Positions 21,437 through 31,529 of a stretch of 47,966 bases of DNA are shown here, in pieces. The notes beneath the pieces were generated by a model, which saw only the letters and a program-made list of their open reading frames with translations, had not been told where the DNA came from and did no database searches. Each line of letters starts with the position of its first letter. The stretch's first letter is position 1. Made by a program: the position numbers and the translations under genes. Origin of the DNA: Hydnum rufescens UP504 (taxonomy: Eukaryota; Basidiomycota; Agaricomycetes; Cantharellales; Hydnaceae); the NCBI GenBank assembly GCA_014904985.1, contig MU128970.1, forward strand, positions 200,315-248,280, given 5' to 3'.

Positions 21437-21600
21437 GGACCCCTGCAAGCACTGTTAGAGCACCACAGGCTGTAGTGTTGATATATCAACTGTGGTATGA
21501 TACCACAGTTAATTGATACATCAACATGGTAACTTGCCACAGTGATAACTTACCATAACTGATACATCAGACACAGCCCCTGTGCTTCAAAAGCAATGTT

Positions 21601-21688
21601 GCACTTTGTGGGATTTGAACCTGCATCCCCACAACAGGGATTTGTCAGCAGCCTCAAGGTGCACTTTAACCACTAGGGCACACCACCC
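21601..21688 (-). ncRNA. tRNA-like sequence in the left arm
   Basis: On the minus strand, TGCCCTAGTGGTTAAAG resembles a tRNA A box and GCAGGTTCAAATCCCAC a B box with T-loop TTCAAAT. Between them ATCCC-TGTTGT-GGGGAT could be a long variable arm, as in tRNA-Ser/Leu. The T-stem pairs poorly, but GCAGG/CCCAC become complementary if both derive from CG-containing bases. The acceptor stem does not close convincingly, so it is a decayed tRNA-derived region, not a working tRNA gene. Confidence 0.5.
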
Positions 21689-21777
21689 TCTATGAAACTT
21701 CCTCTTATGAGTTCTATAAGTACCCTCACTGACTTGTGGACTTGGAAAATATTATTGGATCAACATAAGTGGTGGAT

Positions 21778-21985
21778 GGTATGGGGTATGGGGGGTGTGT
21801 AAGGTGTGTATGGGTGGTATGGGGTTAGGAAGGGGTGTGGGGTATGGTATGGTATGGTATGGATGGTATGGTATGGGGTTGGAGTTGGTTGGGTATGGGG
21901 TATGGGATGGAGGATATCATGGTTATGGTATGGTATGGGGTTGGGTGGTTAGGTGGTTGGAGGTTGGAGGTTGGATGGTTGGAGT
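21778..21985 (+). repeat. GGTATGG-type simple satellite
   Basis: Degenerate tandem GGTATG/GGGGTATGG units turning into GGTTGGA units, ending in a 12-T run. It is G-rich on the plus strand (C-rich below) and fills the centre of the TIR element. Confidence 0.85.
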
Positions 21986-22175
21986 TTTTTTTTTTTTGAA
22001 AATTACAAAAAGACTTGCATCTGGGAAAGTATTTTGCATTTTTCTCCACAACTAAGGCACCTACACAGGTTTTGTCACTGCCACCATACTCAGGGGGACC
22101 AGGGCTACAATTAATTTTTTGCTTACATAATCACAAAAAGTGGATATTATAGCACTAATTAGAGGTTGTGTCATA

Positions 22176-22264
22176 GGGTGGTGCTAGCCTAATGGTTAAA
22201 ATGGCACTTTGAGTCTGGTTACACATCCCTGTTAAGGGGATGCAGGTTCAAACCTTACCAAATG
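22176..22264 (+). ncRNA. tRNA-like sequence in the right arm
   Basis: The inverted partner of 21601-21688: TAGCCTAATGGTTAAAATGG as A box, GCAGGTTCAAACCTTAC as B box, with ATCCCTGTTAAGGGGAT as a variable-arm hairpin. It differs from its partner in the anticodon-loop region, so no anticodon is assigned. Confidence 0.5.
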
Positions 22265-22410
22265 CAACATTTCTTTTGAAGCATTAGGGGCTGTACGTAT
22301 CTGATGTATCAGTTATGGTAAGTTACCACTGTGGCAAGTTACCATGTTGATATATCAATTAACTATGGTAACTTACCATATTTGATACATCTATACTACA
22401 AGGTGGCCTG

Positions 22411-22857
22411 GTTAGAGGTGAGATCCAGCAGGCAACCCAAAGGACCCTGACTCCTGGTACAAATTCAGATGCAAATCCCAGACCAAATCTGGGAAATCGA
22501 CTCTAGGCTCCTCACAAGCCATGAAAAACTGGGAATTTGCCCCTAGCCTCAAAAAAATCTCAAAAAATTCCAAAAATCCCAAAAAAATCCATGACCTTCC
22601 CAAACTACTCCATGCATCCCCAGTGTTGTCCAAGGCAAGTCTACTCAACCCCACTATCATCTAAACTTCTCTTCCATCCTCCACCTTTTTCTCCTTGTCC
22701 AGCTCTTGGGCAGTGCTGATGGTAGAATAGCAATTCAGGCATTTAGAATTTGGTTGACCAGGATAAGTCATTAAAGTGAGGCTGTTCAATTTCACAATAG
22801 TGCATACCAAGTTTCCTGGAGTCATTAAGTACTGCAGGAAGCCATAAAGCAACATTC
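22411..22857. repeat. Repeat G block (matches 26411-26857)
   Basis: Shares GAGATCCAGCAGGC, CCCTGACTCC, ATCTAAACTTCTCTTCCATC and GTACTGCAGGAAG with 26424-26857. Differences are mainly CG to TG/CA. The two copies diverge after GCAGGAAG, where one runs into unknown sequence and the other into an LTR. Confidence 0.85.
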
Positions 22858-23190
22858 TGTAGGTATTTTAGAAGCCAAAAAAGAAACACACCTACCTGGG
22901 GTTGAACACAGAACATTACTATAATAGCACCAAAGGCACTTGCACCACATTACTATAACACCATCCAGACCACACCCCTAGAGACAGGATTTCAGATCTA
23001 GCCTAGTTTGGTTGAAGAGCCAAATCTGGGAACCTACCCTTTGCCTCACCGTTGGCCAACACCAAATTTTGGCTCTGGATCCAGGAATTTGCCCCTCGCA
23101 TAATCTCAAAATCACCCTCAAAATCCGGGAACCTTGGATCTCGCCTCTAACAGTGCTTGCAGGGGTCCTTCCTGGGCCCCCACGAAATCC

Positions 23191-24863
23191 TGGATATGTT
23201 ATCCAAACCAAAACAGTTGTCGCTAATAATGCCTACTGAAAGCGCTGAGTCTGAAATCTTGTGGATTGAGGTGAACACATGCCTGAAATGTATCATTTAT
23301 ACCATGGCATCCGGAAGTGAACAGGTTCCTATGGAAATAGACTCCCTTAACCACCCACATAAGAGACAGGACAGCAACAGCAACCAGTACTGGGCCCAAA
23401 TAGAACAATACCTAAACACACTGTCAGTACCTGATGGTGTAAATTGCAGAACATTCCTTTATACGACAAGGCGATACTTTCTATATGATGATTGTATTTG
23501 GAGATGCCACCAGGGCAACCCACAACTAGTAATTCATAGCCAGGACAGGCAAAAGGAACTCCTAAAAGGTGCCCATGATGAATCAGGACACAGAGGACGC
23601 GACCCGACATATAAAAAGTTGTCCAATGCTTACTTCTGGCCTAATATGATGACGGATGTCACATTATACTGTAAAACTTGCTGTGAATGTCAGATGAGGT
23701 CAGCCTATCACCCCAAGGTACAACTGAACCCAACCTATGTACCAACGGTTCTGCGCAAATTTAACACAGACCTTGTAGACATGAACTTAACTTCGAACAG
23801 ATACCACTATATCATAGACGTTAGAGACAACTTGACTGGGTGGATTGAGGCCCGCATGTTACGGACCAAACACGCAGAGGACATGGCTGCGTTTTTCTAC
23901 CAAGACGTCATTTGTAGATTTGGTTGCATCCCCCAGATCACATCTGACAATGGCAGGGAATTCAATGGAGCGTTCATTATCATGACCAAGTGATACGGAA
24001 TCCCCCTAGTAAAGGTGTCCCCTTACCACCCTCAGGGAAACGGTATGATCAAACAGGGACACCGATCATGGATTAGCTCGATCTGGAGGATATGCGGGAA
24101 GAAGAAGTACCATTGGAGTCAGTATTTTCATGCCGTGCTTTGGGCAGATCGTGTTACCACAAGGCGCGGAACAGGTTTCTTGCCATATTTTCTGTTATAC
24201 GGTTGCCTGCACCTATTCCCATTCAATATAATGGATAAGTCATGGTATATGCTAGACTGGCATAAAGTACAAACCACTGAGGACCTCCTTACTCTCCGAA
24301 CAAAGCAGTTAGCCACTCTTTCACATGACTGCCAACTAGCAGCAGGATCGAATGAAGAAAGTTGCATCAGAGCCACCCAAGACTATGCCAAGCATCATAT
24401 GCGACGATTATTCACAGGTATGTATCCACAAGGAACGTTGGTCTTGGTGTACCAGGCACAATTCGACGTCAATGCCAAATTTCAGGGAGCCAAGTACTGT
24501 AACTGATGGGCAGGACCCTTCCGCGTGCTCAAGCAGCTGAAGTCTGGGTCCTATTGCCTGGTGGAACTAGACGGAACACCTATGAAAGGATCAATCGCTG
24601 CAGACCGCATCAAACAATTTTACTCATGAGAGCAAAAGCCTGACAAGGTCTTACTCAAGCAACTAATAGAACAAGACTCGGATTTGGACAACCAACAACT
24701 AAATGCTCTAATTGGAAGTGACAAAGAGTACCAACCAAGCACTGCTGTAATCTGTGTCGGGGATCCCGAGTTGCTCACATCATATAGAATACCCATGCCT
24801 GATTGGGAAGAAGTCTGGAACCATTGGCAAAAGTGCCAGAAGAGGCAACAAGAGGCTGCCTAA
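23191..24863 (+). pseudogene. Gypsy integrase, catalytic Glu replaced by Lys
   Basis: Integrase inserts the cDNA. The HHCC zinc-binding region reads KGAHDESGHRGRD, then YFWPNMMTDVTLYC and KTCCECQ. The core has Asp in NTDLVDMNL and SDNGREF. The third acidic residue should lie in HPQGNGMIxQGHR but is Lys (codon 24051-24053, AAA after ATC), consistent with CG to CA from GAA. The C-terminal region contains GPFRVLKQLKSGSYCLVELDG, an SH3-like fold. TGA stops lie at 23991-23993, 24504-24506 and 24627-24629. TAA at 24861-24863 ends the frame naturally. The N-terminus is cut by the composite insertion. Confidence 0.9.
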
Positions 24864-25971
24864 TGTGACTCTACCTTTTCTTCTGCAAAACACTCCACTG
24901 TATTAATTATGCCAACAGAAATTGTCAGAGTGAATCCCAAAGTCTGTACCACACATACCAGTCGGCCAGCTGCAGCACACAGGTACGTAACCAGAAATAC
25001 GAGTTGGGTCCAGATCACCTCCTATTTACAGCCTAGGAATAGTCGCGCCATCGTCCATTAGCCCAAATTAGTGGCCACGGCATACCCCGATAATGACGAA
25101 TCACGCTGGAGTCTACTGAGTACAACATCGACCCTCATACTACCTTGCTGTGGGAATGCCCTAAACCTCAGGGACACTTTCAGGGTGGACCATGCCCCCC
25201 AGGCATGGCCACCCACATCACAACAACAAAACTCAGGCCTTGAAATTCTTGTACCCGTGCCTCCTCCATGCAGACTTATAGCAAGTTGGAAAAAGGGGAA
25301 ATTGCTCCCGTCACAACTCAGACATGGTCTGCGTCTTATGACAATGGCATCGGTAATTGAAACAGGTGCGAGAACCTCCTATTCACACCACAGCTTACAC
25401 AAGCTAAAACAGCGGGCTAGGCACACCCAACGACGTCCAAGCCGTGACTGGTGTCACATTACACATTCACGTATGGTTCCAGATCGCCCCACCACTTTGC
25501 TATAAATCCGTCACCAACTTGCCACCACTTCATGAACCCTATGTCACCTGTTACGGCCAGCACTCCAAGACGCCTGACCATAACCAGCTCATGCCTCCCA
25601 AGGCAAACCCGTCCCTATATGGAAACCCGTGCTCCAAGGGCTCCGAGGGTTCTCCTACCTTGTCCACTGACACGCTTTCCAATGCCTCTTTTCTCAAGGG
25701 TCATGACAAAGAAAGTGGCGCGGACACGCTGCATAAACAATGCGCGACCTGTTTCCGTGTCCCAACTCCTATTCCCGGAAGTCTTAAATGTCACTCGCCC
25801 TCCACTGACAGCACCCATCAGTCACCCCTGCAGTCCATTAAGCAGTTCATCACCAACAAAAGTACCAAAAAGCCCAGCGCAAACCCTGCTACATCCTCTA
25901 CCAGCACCCCTACCAGATTTTGCACAAAATACAACCAAGTCCTCGATCATGAATCCCAGCCCATGCTGTAA
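24864..25971 (+). pseudogene. Trailing ORF region after Gypsy integrase, unknown
   Basis: Two partly overlapping open regions (25071-25505 and about 25444-25971) encode Ser/Thr/Pro-rich, low-complexity proteins I do not recognise. The first contains LILPCCGNALNLRDTF; the second is rich in Pro and Ser. The frame changes between them, so the region is probably a decayed third ORF of the Gypsy element, or 3' untranslated sequence with chance openness. It stops where the GGTAACTTACTG repeat begins. Confidence 0.35.
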
Positions 25972-26857
25972 ATTTTTTGCAAAAAATGCGGTAACTTACT
26001 GTAGAAAGTTACATCAAAGTACAGTAACTTGCAGTAACTTTTTTGCATCAAGTTTTGCATCAAGCTTGGTAACCCTGTTTCATTAAACCATTTGCATCCA
26101 GGCTATTATTTATTATTCCAGTTACATAATATATATTTTATAATATGAAAATCCCTAAATGCAGTAATTAGATAGCCCAATAAGGAAGGGTGCATTAGAT
26201 AATATCCCATAATAACCTTGGATAATATCCAGTTACATAATACACTGATTCCTATTGAAAAAAAAGCCTAAATGCGGAAATTAGATGAACTACATCCAGA
26301 AAAATTTTCCCCATCCAGCCCAATGGGGGCCCAGGACCAGGGGGTGGTGCCTGGGATGGATGGATGGAACCCTAGGGACCTGATACAGTGAAAAAACCAG
26401 GCCCAGGGAGGACCCCTGCAAGCACTGTTAGAGGCGAGATCCAGCAGGCGACCCAAAGGACCCTGACTCCCGGTACAAATTCGGATGCAAATCCCAGACC
26501 AAATCCGGGAAATCAACTCTAGGCTCCTCACAGGCCATGAAAAACCAGGAATTCACCCCTAGCCTCAAAAAAATCTCAAAAAATTCCAAAAATTCCAAAA
26601 AAATCCCTGACCTTCCCAAACTACTCCAGGCATCCCCAGTGTTGTCCAAGGCAAGTCTACTCAACCCCACTATCATCTAAACTTCTCTTCCATCCTCCAC
26701 CTTTTTTTCCTTGTCCAGCTCTTGGGCAGTGCTGATGGTAGAATAGCAATTCAGGCATTTGGAATTTGGTTGACCAGGATAAGTCATTAAAGTGAGGCTG
26801 TTCAATTTCACAATAGTGCATACCAAGTTTCCTGGAGTAGTTAAGTACTGCAGGAAG
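25972..26857. repeat. Composite repeat H, short copy
   Basis: Opens with GCGGTAACTTACTG and TTTTTTGCATCAAG motifs, as at 17572. It shares AGTTACATAATACACTGATT through GTGAAAAAACCAGGCCCAGG with 17810-17975, then jumps straight to GGACCCCTGCAAGCACTGTT and block G. Relative to the long copy it lacks the foldback interior and the 950-bp TIR element, so it documents their empty sites. Confidence 0.75.
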
Positions 26858-27358
26858 TGTAACGAAGTGCCTCCCGGATTCAGGAGGGCACTCGTTGTCA
26901 TACTTGGACAAAGCGGAGTTGACAGGTTGGGAGCCAGATAGGAGGGATAAGGGGATAACAAGGTGAAAGGGAAATCACACCACCCTTAGCACTGGCCTTG
27001 GAAAAGGTTGTAGATGGAATGGGAGGATGGTGAAAGATAGTAAAGTAGTGACTGGCCAAGTGGCACAGTCACTACCTAAGGAGAGAGTAGCAGGTCAGCA
27101 AGAAGGACAAGGTTCTACTCACTGCTTCCCTATTTGGGTCTGTAGGTGCAACTCCAAGATCCAGGGAAGACTAGTAGTTAATGGCCACTAGATAAGCCAG
27201 GCAGATAGCCCAATAGACTGAGTAGAGGCAGAGACAGAGGTTTCATGGTTCTCACTAGGCGTAGAGGTCCAGGCAAAAGATAATTATTCAATCCTGGCAT
27301 CTGCCGTATATACATGACTTTTGAGTCCGAACTCCCTTATGTAATACACTATATTACA
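26858..27358 (+). repeat. Free-standing LTR (501 bp)
   Basis: Begins TGTAACGAAGTGCCTCCCGG and ends CACTATATTACA, with TGTAA...TTACA termini; the start can fold as AGTGCCTCC/GGAGGGCACT. It keeps several CG sites, suggesting modest age. Flanks GGAAG and GTATG do not match, so it is either one end of a rearranged element or a solo LTR at a recombination junction. Confidence 0.6.
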
Positions 27359-28114
27359 GTATGGCTGGCTCTGTACCCACAGGTGATTGCAGCTCGCACG
27401 GAACACAAGAAGGGCAAGGTTTCGATTCAGCTTCTGTTCAAACGGAGCCGCCCATGCGATGAGCTGAAGGTGACTTTGGAGGGATGGGCTGCAACTTGTG
27501 TGGCTGAGGTCACGACTGTCATGATTGATGCTTCGCATGTGCCATCTGAGCGTTACACTGGGTTGAGGGATTTAGAATATATCGATCAGGTATATGCTCA
27601 TGCTCGCAGCCAGCAGGAACTGGACAATCTTTTGGCAATAGCACCTCCTTTGATTAAGGACAAAGATTCTAGGTCTCGATATGGGGAGTACTTCCTCAAC
27701 TATGACCAGTATCTGCCAATCATTGGTCCATTAATACCTAGGGACCAGTGCTTACATCGCCTCCAAGTCGTCAAATTTGACACTGCGTGGTTGGTTGCCC
27801 GGCTCGCCCAATTGCCCATCCAAACTGTTGATCTTCATCTTTGTTGAATGGAGATGATGATCCGTGCCCATAGCAATCGCGTGATGAGTGTTGGGTTCAT
27901 GACAATGATGTGGCCTACCTCAGGACCTGTTGATGCCATTATTCGTCAGATCTGTTGGTTGGTAAATGAGGGTCACAGCACCACTTGGGCACCCAATCTA
28001 CTTCCAGATGAATCCTTTGGATTTGTGAAGTCTCCTCCTGTTTGGCATATCAAATTGGATTTGAACCTCGAGCACCCCAAATACTCCAAACCCACTGAGT
28101 CCTTGGCCTCGTAA
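27359..28114 (+). pseudogene. Unknown gene 1, copy A (module A)
   Basis: About 250 residues beginning WLALYPQVIAARTEHKKGK, with ELKVTLEGWAAT, YIDQVYAHARSQQELDNLL, YGEYFLNYDQYLPIIGPLI and CWLVNEGHSTTWAPNLLP. I do not recognise a family. A TGA at 27845-27847 breaks the frame where copy B (38589-38591) has CAA. The 5' end is joined directly to an LTR, so the natural start is missing. A possible internal acceptor (CCCACAG|GTG) lies at about 27382. It is followed by a 3' region with AATAAAGTAAAG. Gene 2 lies ~500 bases downstream on the same strand. Confidence 0.65.
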
Positions 28115-28609
28115 TTTTCATCCTTCTCCACATTCTTTTCCTTTGTGTATTCATAATAAAGTAAAGTTAATACCATATACAGTGTAAAGTTTATTCCTAT
28201 ACAGTTGCAATGCTATTCGGCATCTGCCAGTGTCGAGTTGTTGAACACTTACACTGCCCACATAGTTGAAGAAGTACTCAGCCTTGCATTGGAGTGCTTT
28301 TTAGGCTACATGCTTGATCCATTACTGTGCGTATTTGTGGGCCCAGTAAAGTGATTATCATCTCATTCTCTTGTCTCATTCTCTTGTCTTGCCATTCTCT
28401 TGTCTCCCACTCTCTCATCTCGCTCTCTCATCTCCATAACTGGCAGCTTTTGTTCAACTGGCAACTGTACATCTACCTTGTGTACTTGTATTCAGCCTGT
28501 AGGACTTCTCCCCCATGTCACAATATCTTTGCATAGCTGTGATTCAGGTTTTTAAGCTCCCTCACAATTTATTACAGTTGCTGTTCGTACTTGCAGCTAC
28601 TGCTTAATC
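28115..28609 (+). promoter_or_regulatory. Intergenic spacer between genes 1 and 2 (copy A)
   Basis: Contains a poly(A)-signal-like AATAAAGTAAAG just after gene 1, and a pyrimidine-rich tract (TCTCATTCTCTTGTC repeats, 28365-28440) before gene 2. CT-rich tracts are common upstream of fungal genes. The same spacer occurs at 38859-39340 with few indels. Confidence 0.5.
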
Positions 28610-29844
28610 ATGATGAATGGCCGGCAGACTCACTCGAACCCTACGCTCATTACCCAGTCACCAGAACCTGAAGTCTCCCCAAAGCTCTCCACCCTTCGCT
28701 CTCATCATTCTAATACCAGAAGTACCAAGGCCTTGGCTTCTAAATCTCGCACCAAAGCTCCACCCAAGATCAGCCCCAAGTCTAGAGTCCCTCAAAAAAC
28801 ATGCTCTATTGATCCCCCTGAGACCTCTTCTGAGTCCAACAAAGAAGATGCAGACCCGCCTACTACATTGAAAGATCCCAAGTCTCATGCCAGGATTGGA
28901 GCTGGGCCCACGGTGCCTCAGGGGGAATCCAGTGTCTCTCAGGGTGCCAGGAGTGATACCCAATCTCATGATGGAGCTGATGATGATGCAACTCGGCAAC
29001 CATCGTGTCTTGTTGTCGAAATCAATTTGCGGTCAACTCGTCCTTTGAATCCAAACTCACATGTATCTGTGGGGCAGCAAGGTACTCCTCATCAGTCAAG
29101 TATGTCTCTGTCCCTCCAGCATCAGGCCGAGTCCCAGAGCACACAAGCACATGGCTTTTCACCTCCACCCTCGTCCTCTCGTACATCACCTTCCCCTCCT
29201 GTTTTGCTTCCTCAGTTGCCCCCTCCGCCCTCGTTCTCATCGCCACGTTTGACCACTCAGACTACTCTCAACAATACTCGTAACATGGATCCCGATCATG
29301 TTGATGATAATGAGGGCATGCACCTTGGTGGGCGGTTCAGTGCCGAACAGGTAGCCTGGGCTCAAAACCAATGTATCGAGTTCCTTGTGGACTTGGATGC
29401 AAAGGCAAAAGAGTGGAAATGAAGTCCTGAATCTGTTAGGCGCATTGCCTTGGCGGCAGCCCCGTCGAAATTCCAGCGAAATGGAAATGTGTGGAATGCC
29501 TTCCAGTCTTCATATTGCCAGTCAAATCCAAACCTCAATTCTTCAGGTATGCCTACCCACATTTACATGGCCATTCTTGTGCTGACAATCTTATATGCAG
29601 TCTCTGCCTCTGAATACACAAGTAATGTGGTTCGGCTGGCATACCTTAAGCTCATCGAGTCTTTTGGAGGTGAGGACTCTGATACTTGGGCAGCAGAAGC
29701 CACAAGGCTCATCACAGAACATGATGGTGTGAAGGCTGCTGCTGCGAAACAGATTGCGCAGTCAGGAGGGGATATCACTCAGATTATGTCTGCTCAGAAG
29801 GAAAAATGGACACATGATATGCAATGGCTTGCGACCATGTATAT
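28610..29844 (+). pseudogene. Unknown gene 2, copy A, 3'-truncated
   Basis: It starts ATGATGAATGG. Residues 1-230 are Ser/Thr/Pro-rich with a poly-Pro stretch (LLPQLPPPPS); then comes GGRFSAEQVAWAQNQC and, beyond TGA 29420-29422, IALAAAPSKFQRNGNVWNAF. An intron (29547-29600) is inferred. The copy stops at 29844, where it is joined to LTR D2 through a shared CCATG; copy B continues for 1.3 kb. CGA at 29477 encodes Arg where copy B has TGA. The NxWNAF motif recalls uncharacterised families expanded in agaricomycetes; that is from memory and unverified. Confidence 0.65.
29547..29600 (+). other. 54-bp intron in gene 2, copy A
   Basis: TTCAG|GTATGC ... GTGCTGACAATC ... ATGCAG|TCTC has donor, CTGAC branch site and acceptor at proper spacing. 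Its length is a multiple of three and it has no stop, so the frame is open either way. The identical intron is at 40275-40328. Confidence 0.65.
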
Positions 29845-30937
29845 GGTGGACCCCGGCATTCAACTTGCCCTTCGTGATATCGTCTGAATTCTCCTTCAAT
29901 CTGGCTCATACAGATCTGCTGCCTTAAGGGGCATCCTACATGAATGGTGATTATGTAATACAATGGATTACACACCTGCGCCTTCATTTCCTACTTGCGG
30001 AGCATTACATAATCATAATAGGGGGCAAATGCGCCACTTCTCCAACGGATATTCGTTGAATTTTTATTCTCCGTCAGTTTTGACGGATCGGCTCGGGAAA
30101 GTAGCGCCAGAAAGATACGGATTCATTACTATCCGACGATACAAGTACGAGTTAATCAGATAAAAACTGCCCCCACGTTCTAGAACGATTTATTATATGA
30201 ACCATGCTCTTAAGGAGTATTTTCCGCTTTTCGAAAGTCATTCGTATCCGATCGACTCGTACATATAGCGCCCTGAACGCTGGTGATAATACCTATCGAA
30301 TTATACCGATTACATGTTCACCGATTAGAACTGAGGGCTTCTGGAACGATTCACCTGTCATTCATAATTAGAAGGTGTATTTTTTCGCAATTTCTTCCGT
30401 CAGTTTTGATCGGATTTGCATTGAAACAACCCGCCCTAGAAAGGTATTGAAAACCATCCAGCCGGTACAAAGGCGCAGCGAACGAAGAAAACTCGGTGTT
30501 CTTCATACGAATTTCCCCCTTGTCTCAGGAGAGACATCATTCCCCCTTCCAATTTTCAAATTATCGAATATTGTCCGACGCATCCTTATATCGAAGGATA
30601 GGACATCCAGATCGACTTATTCCATCCATTCCTCAAGGGAATCATTCCAGAAGGGAAGGAAGAGAAAGTCATTTTATGGCTCTATCCTATCCCAGACTTG
30701 TTAATTGAAATCTCTGTCAGTTTTGGAGCTTTTGACTGATTCCTTTTTTCTACATTATTTTCCCCTATCCCCCTGCTCTGTTGGGATATTTTGATCTCAT
30801 AGCCGGTTGTATTTAAGGCAAATTTGTTGAAAATTTCCATTGTCTTCCCCTCCCCAGGTCTGAAGCACTGAAGTATGCTGCTGGATTCCCAGGCGGAATT
30901 CCATCTGAGGACATTGCTACTACTACACTTGGTCTAA
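29840..30937 (+). repeat. LTR D, copy 2 (5'-truncated)
   Basis: Aligns with LTR D copy 3 from about 34345 (ATATGGTGGACC) to the TACTACTACA end. The first ~250 bases of the LTR are missing, replaced by gene 2 copy A. It keeps most CG sites but differs from copy 3 by many one- to three-base indels. Confidence 0.75.
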
Positions 30938-31224
30938 GGCACAAAGACGGACCTTGGAGTGTGGGATTTTGGGCAAATTTCCCCTTATATTCACTGCTTA
31001 GGCAACTACTGCTGGAGCAGCATTATCTTCTATCTAAAGACCCTCCACACTCGGGACCTGAACATCCGATTCATTTTGGGTGGCCCCGTTCTTCGTCTGA
31101 CGATTCCATATCGCAGACTGGTGGCAGAGATTCCCCCTTTTCTCCTGCTTACACGGCGTGCCTACACCCCCTCACGTGCCGCACCCCCTCCTGCGGAAAC
31201 CAACACCTCCTCAGAAATCAACCA

Positions 31225-31490
31225 CTTGCACCTTGTGAGTGACCCCCCACCTCCAAGTTGACTCCCCCCCGTTGTAGTTGACCCCCCCTCCCACCTCACA
31301 AATTGACGTCCCCTGCCTCATGAGGTGGACGCCCCCCCCCTCGCAAGTTGACCCCTCCCACCTCACAAATTGACTCCCCCGCCTTGTGCAGTTTGATGCC
31401 CCTTCTTGTGGAGTTGGACCCCACCTCATGAGTTGACTTCTTCCGGCCTCCAAGTTGATGCCCCCACCCCGCGAAAACCGAGTTCCTTGT
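31225..31490 (+). repeat. GTTGACCCCCC minisatellite
   Basis: Irregular 20-27-bp repeats of the type CTCACAAGTTGACCCCCC. The corresponding region at 35880-36140 is a scrambled version. Coding status is unclear; the minus strand shows Gly/Thr/Arg-rich frames that I take to be shadows. Confidence 0.65.
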
Positions 31491-31529
31491 GTGCGACCCC
31501 CCTCAATGTCTGGACTGGTTGATGAAGAG

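Larger units (their letters stand above)
21461..22410. mobile_element. 950-bp TIR element with tRNA-like sequences in both arms
   Basis: It lies between two copies of GTTAGAG (21454-21460 and 22411-22417). The uninterrupted site CACTGTTAGAGGCGAGATCC exists at about 26425, proving an insertion. The arms (about 21471-21690 and 22176-22400) are inverted copies containing GGTAACTTGCCAC, TTGATACATCAACATGG and a tRNA-like segment. The centre holds a GGTATGG satellite and non-coding sequence. Non-autonomous; the family is unknown. Confidence 0.8.
17578..23190. mobile_element. Composite ~5.6-kb insertion splitting RNase H from integrase
   Basis: The left edge is a cluster of GGTAACTTACC/GGTAAGTTACC and TTGATGCATCA motifs, like those opening the second copy at 25972. 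The right edge is an inverted piece of the same repeat (GCCTCTAACAGTGCTTGCAG around 23140). Inside are the giant foldback (17905-21436), a TIR element with tRNA-like arms (21461-22410), a repeat block matching 26424-26857, and about 300 bases of unknown sequence. A shorter version at 25972-26857 lacks the foldback and the TIR element. The exact edges and target duplication are uncertain; ATATG occurs at both sides. Confidence 0.65.
10619..25971 (+). mobile_element. Ty3/Gypsy (Metaviridae-type) LTR retrotransposon, nested and degenerate
   Basis: Order is LTR, gag, zinc-knuckle-like segment, aspartic protease, RT, RNase H, integrase, trailing ORFs. Integrase after RNase H is the Ty3/Gypsy order. 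It is interrupted by a 376-bp MITE in gag and a ~5.6-kb composite insertion between RNase H and integrase. At least fourteen in-frame stops were found and all are TGA; at least four single-base frameshifts are also present (near 12160, 12806, 15770 and 16498). The right boundary is set where a GTAACTTACTG-type repeat begins, because no 3' LTR is visible; it may lie elsewhere. Confidence 0.85.

Noticed and set aside
22880..22985. A third tRNA-like sequence on the minus strand (GTGTTCAACCCCAGG as B box)
   Set aside because: The A box does not fit and no cloverleaf closes; similarity is limited to the T-loop-like bases.
12451..24629. TGA read as a sense codon (recoding or altered code)
   Set aside because: Duplicate copies in the window show CGA at sites where the partner has TGA, so the TGAs are mutations of Arg codons. 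Frameshifts are also present, so the genes are dead.
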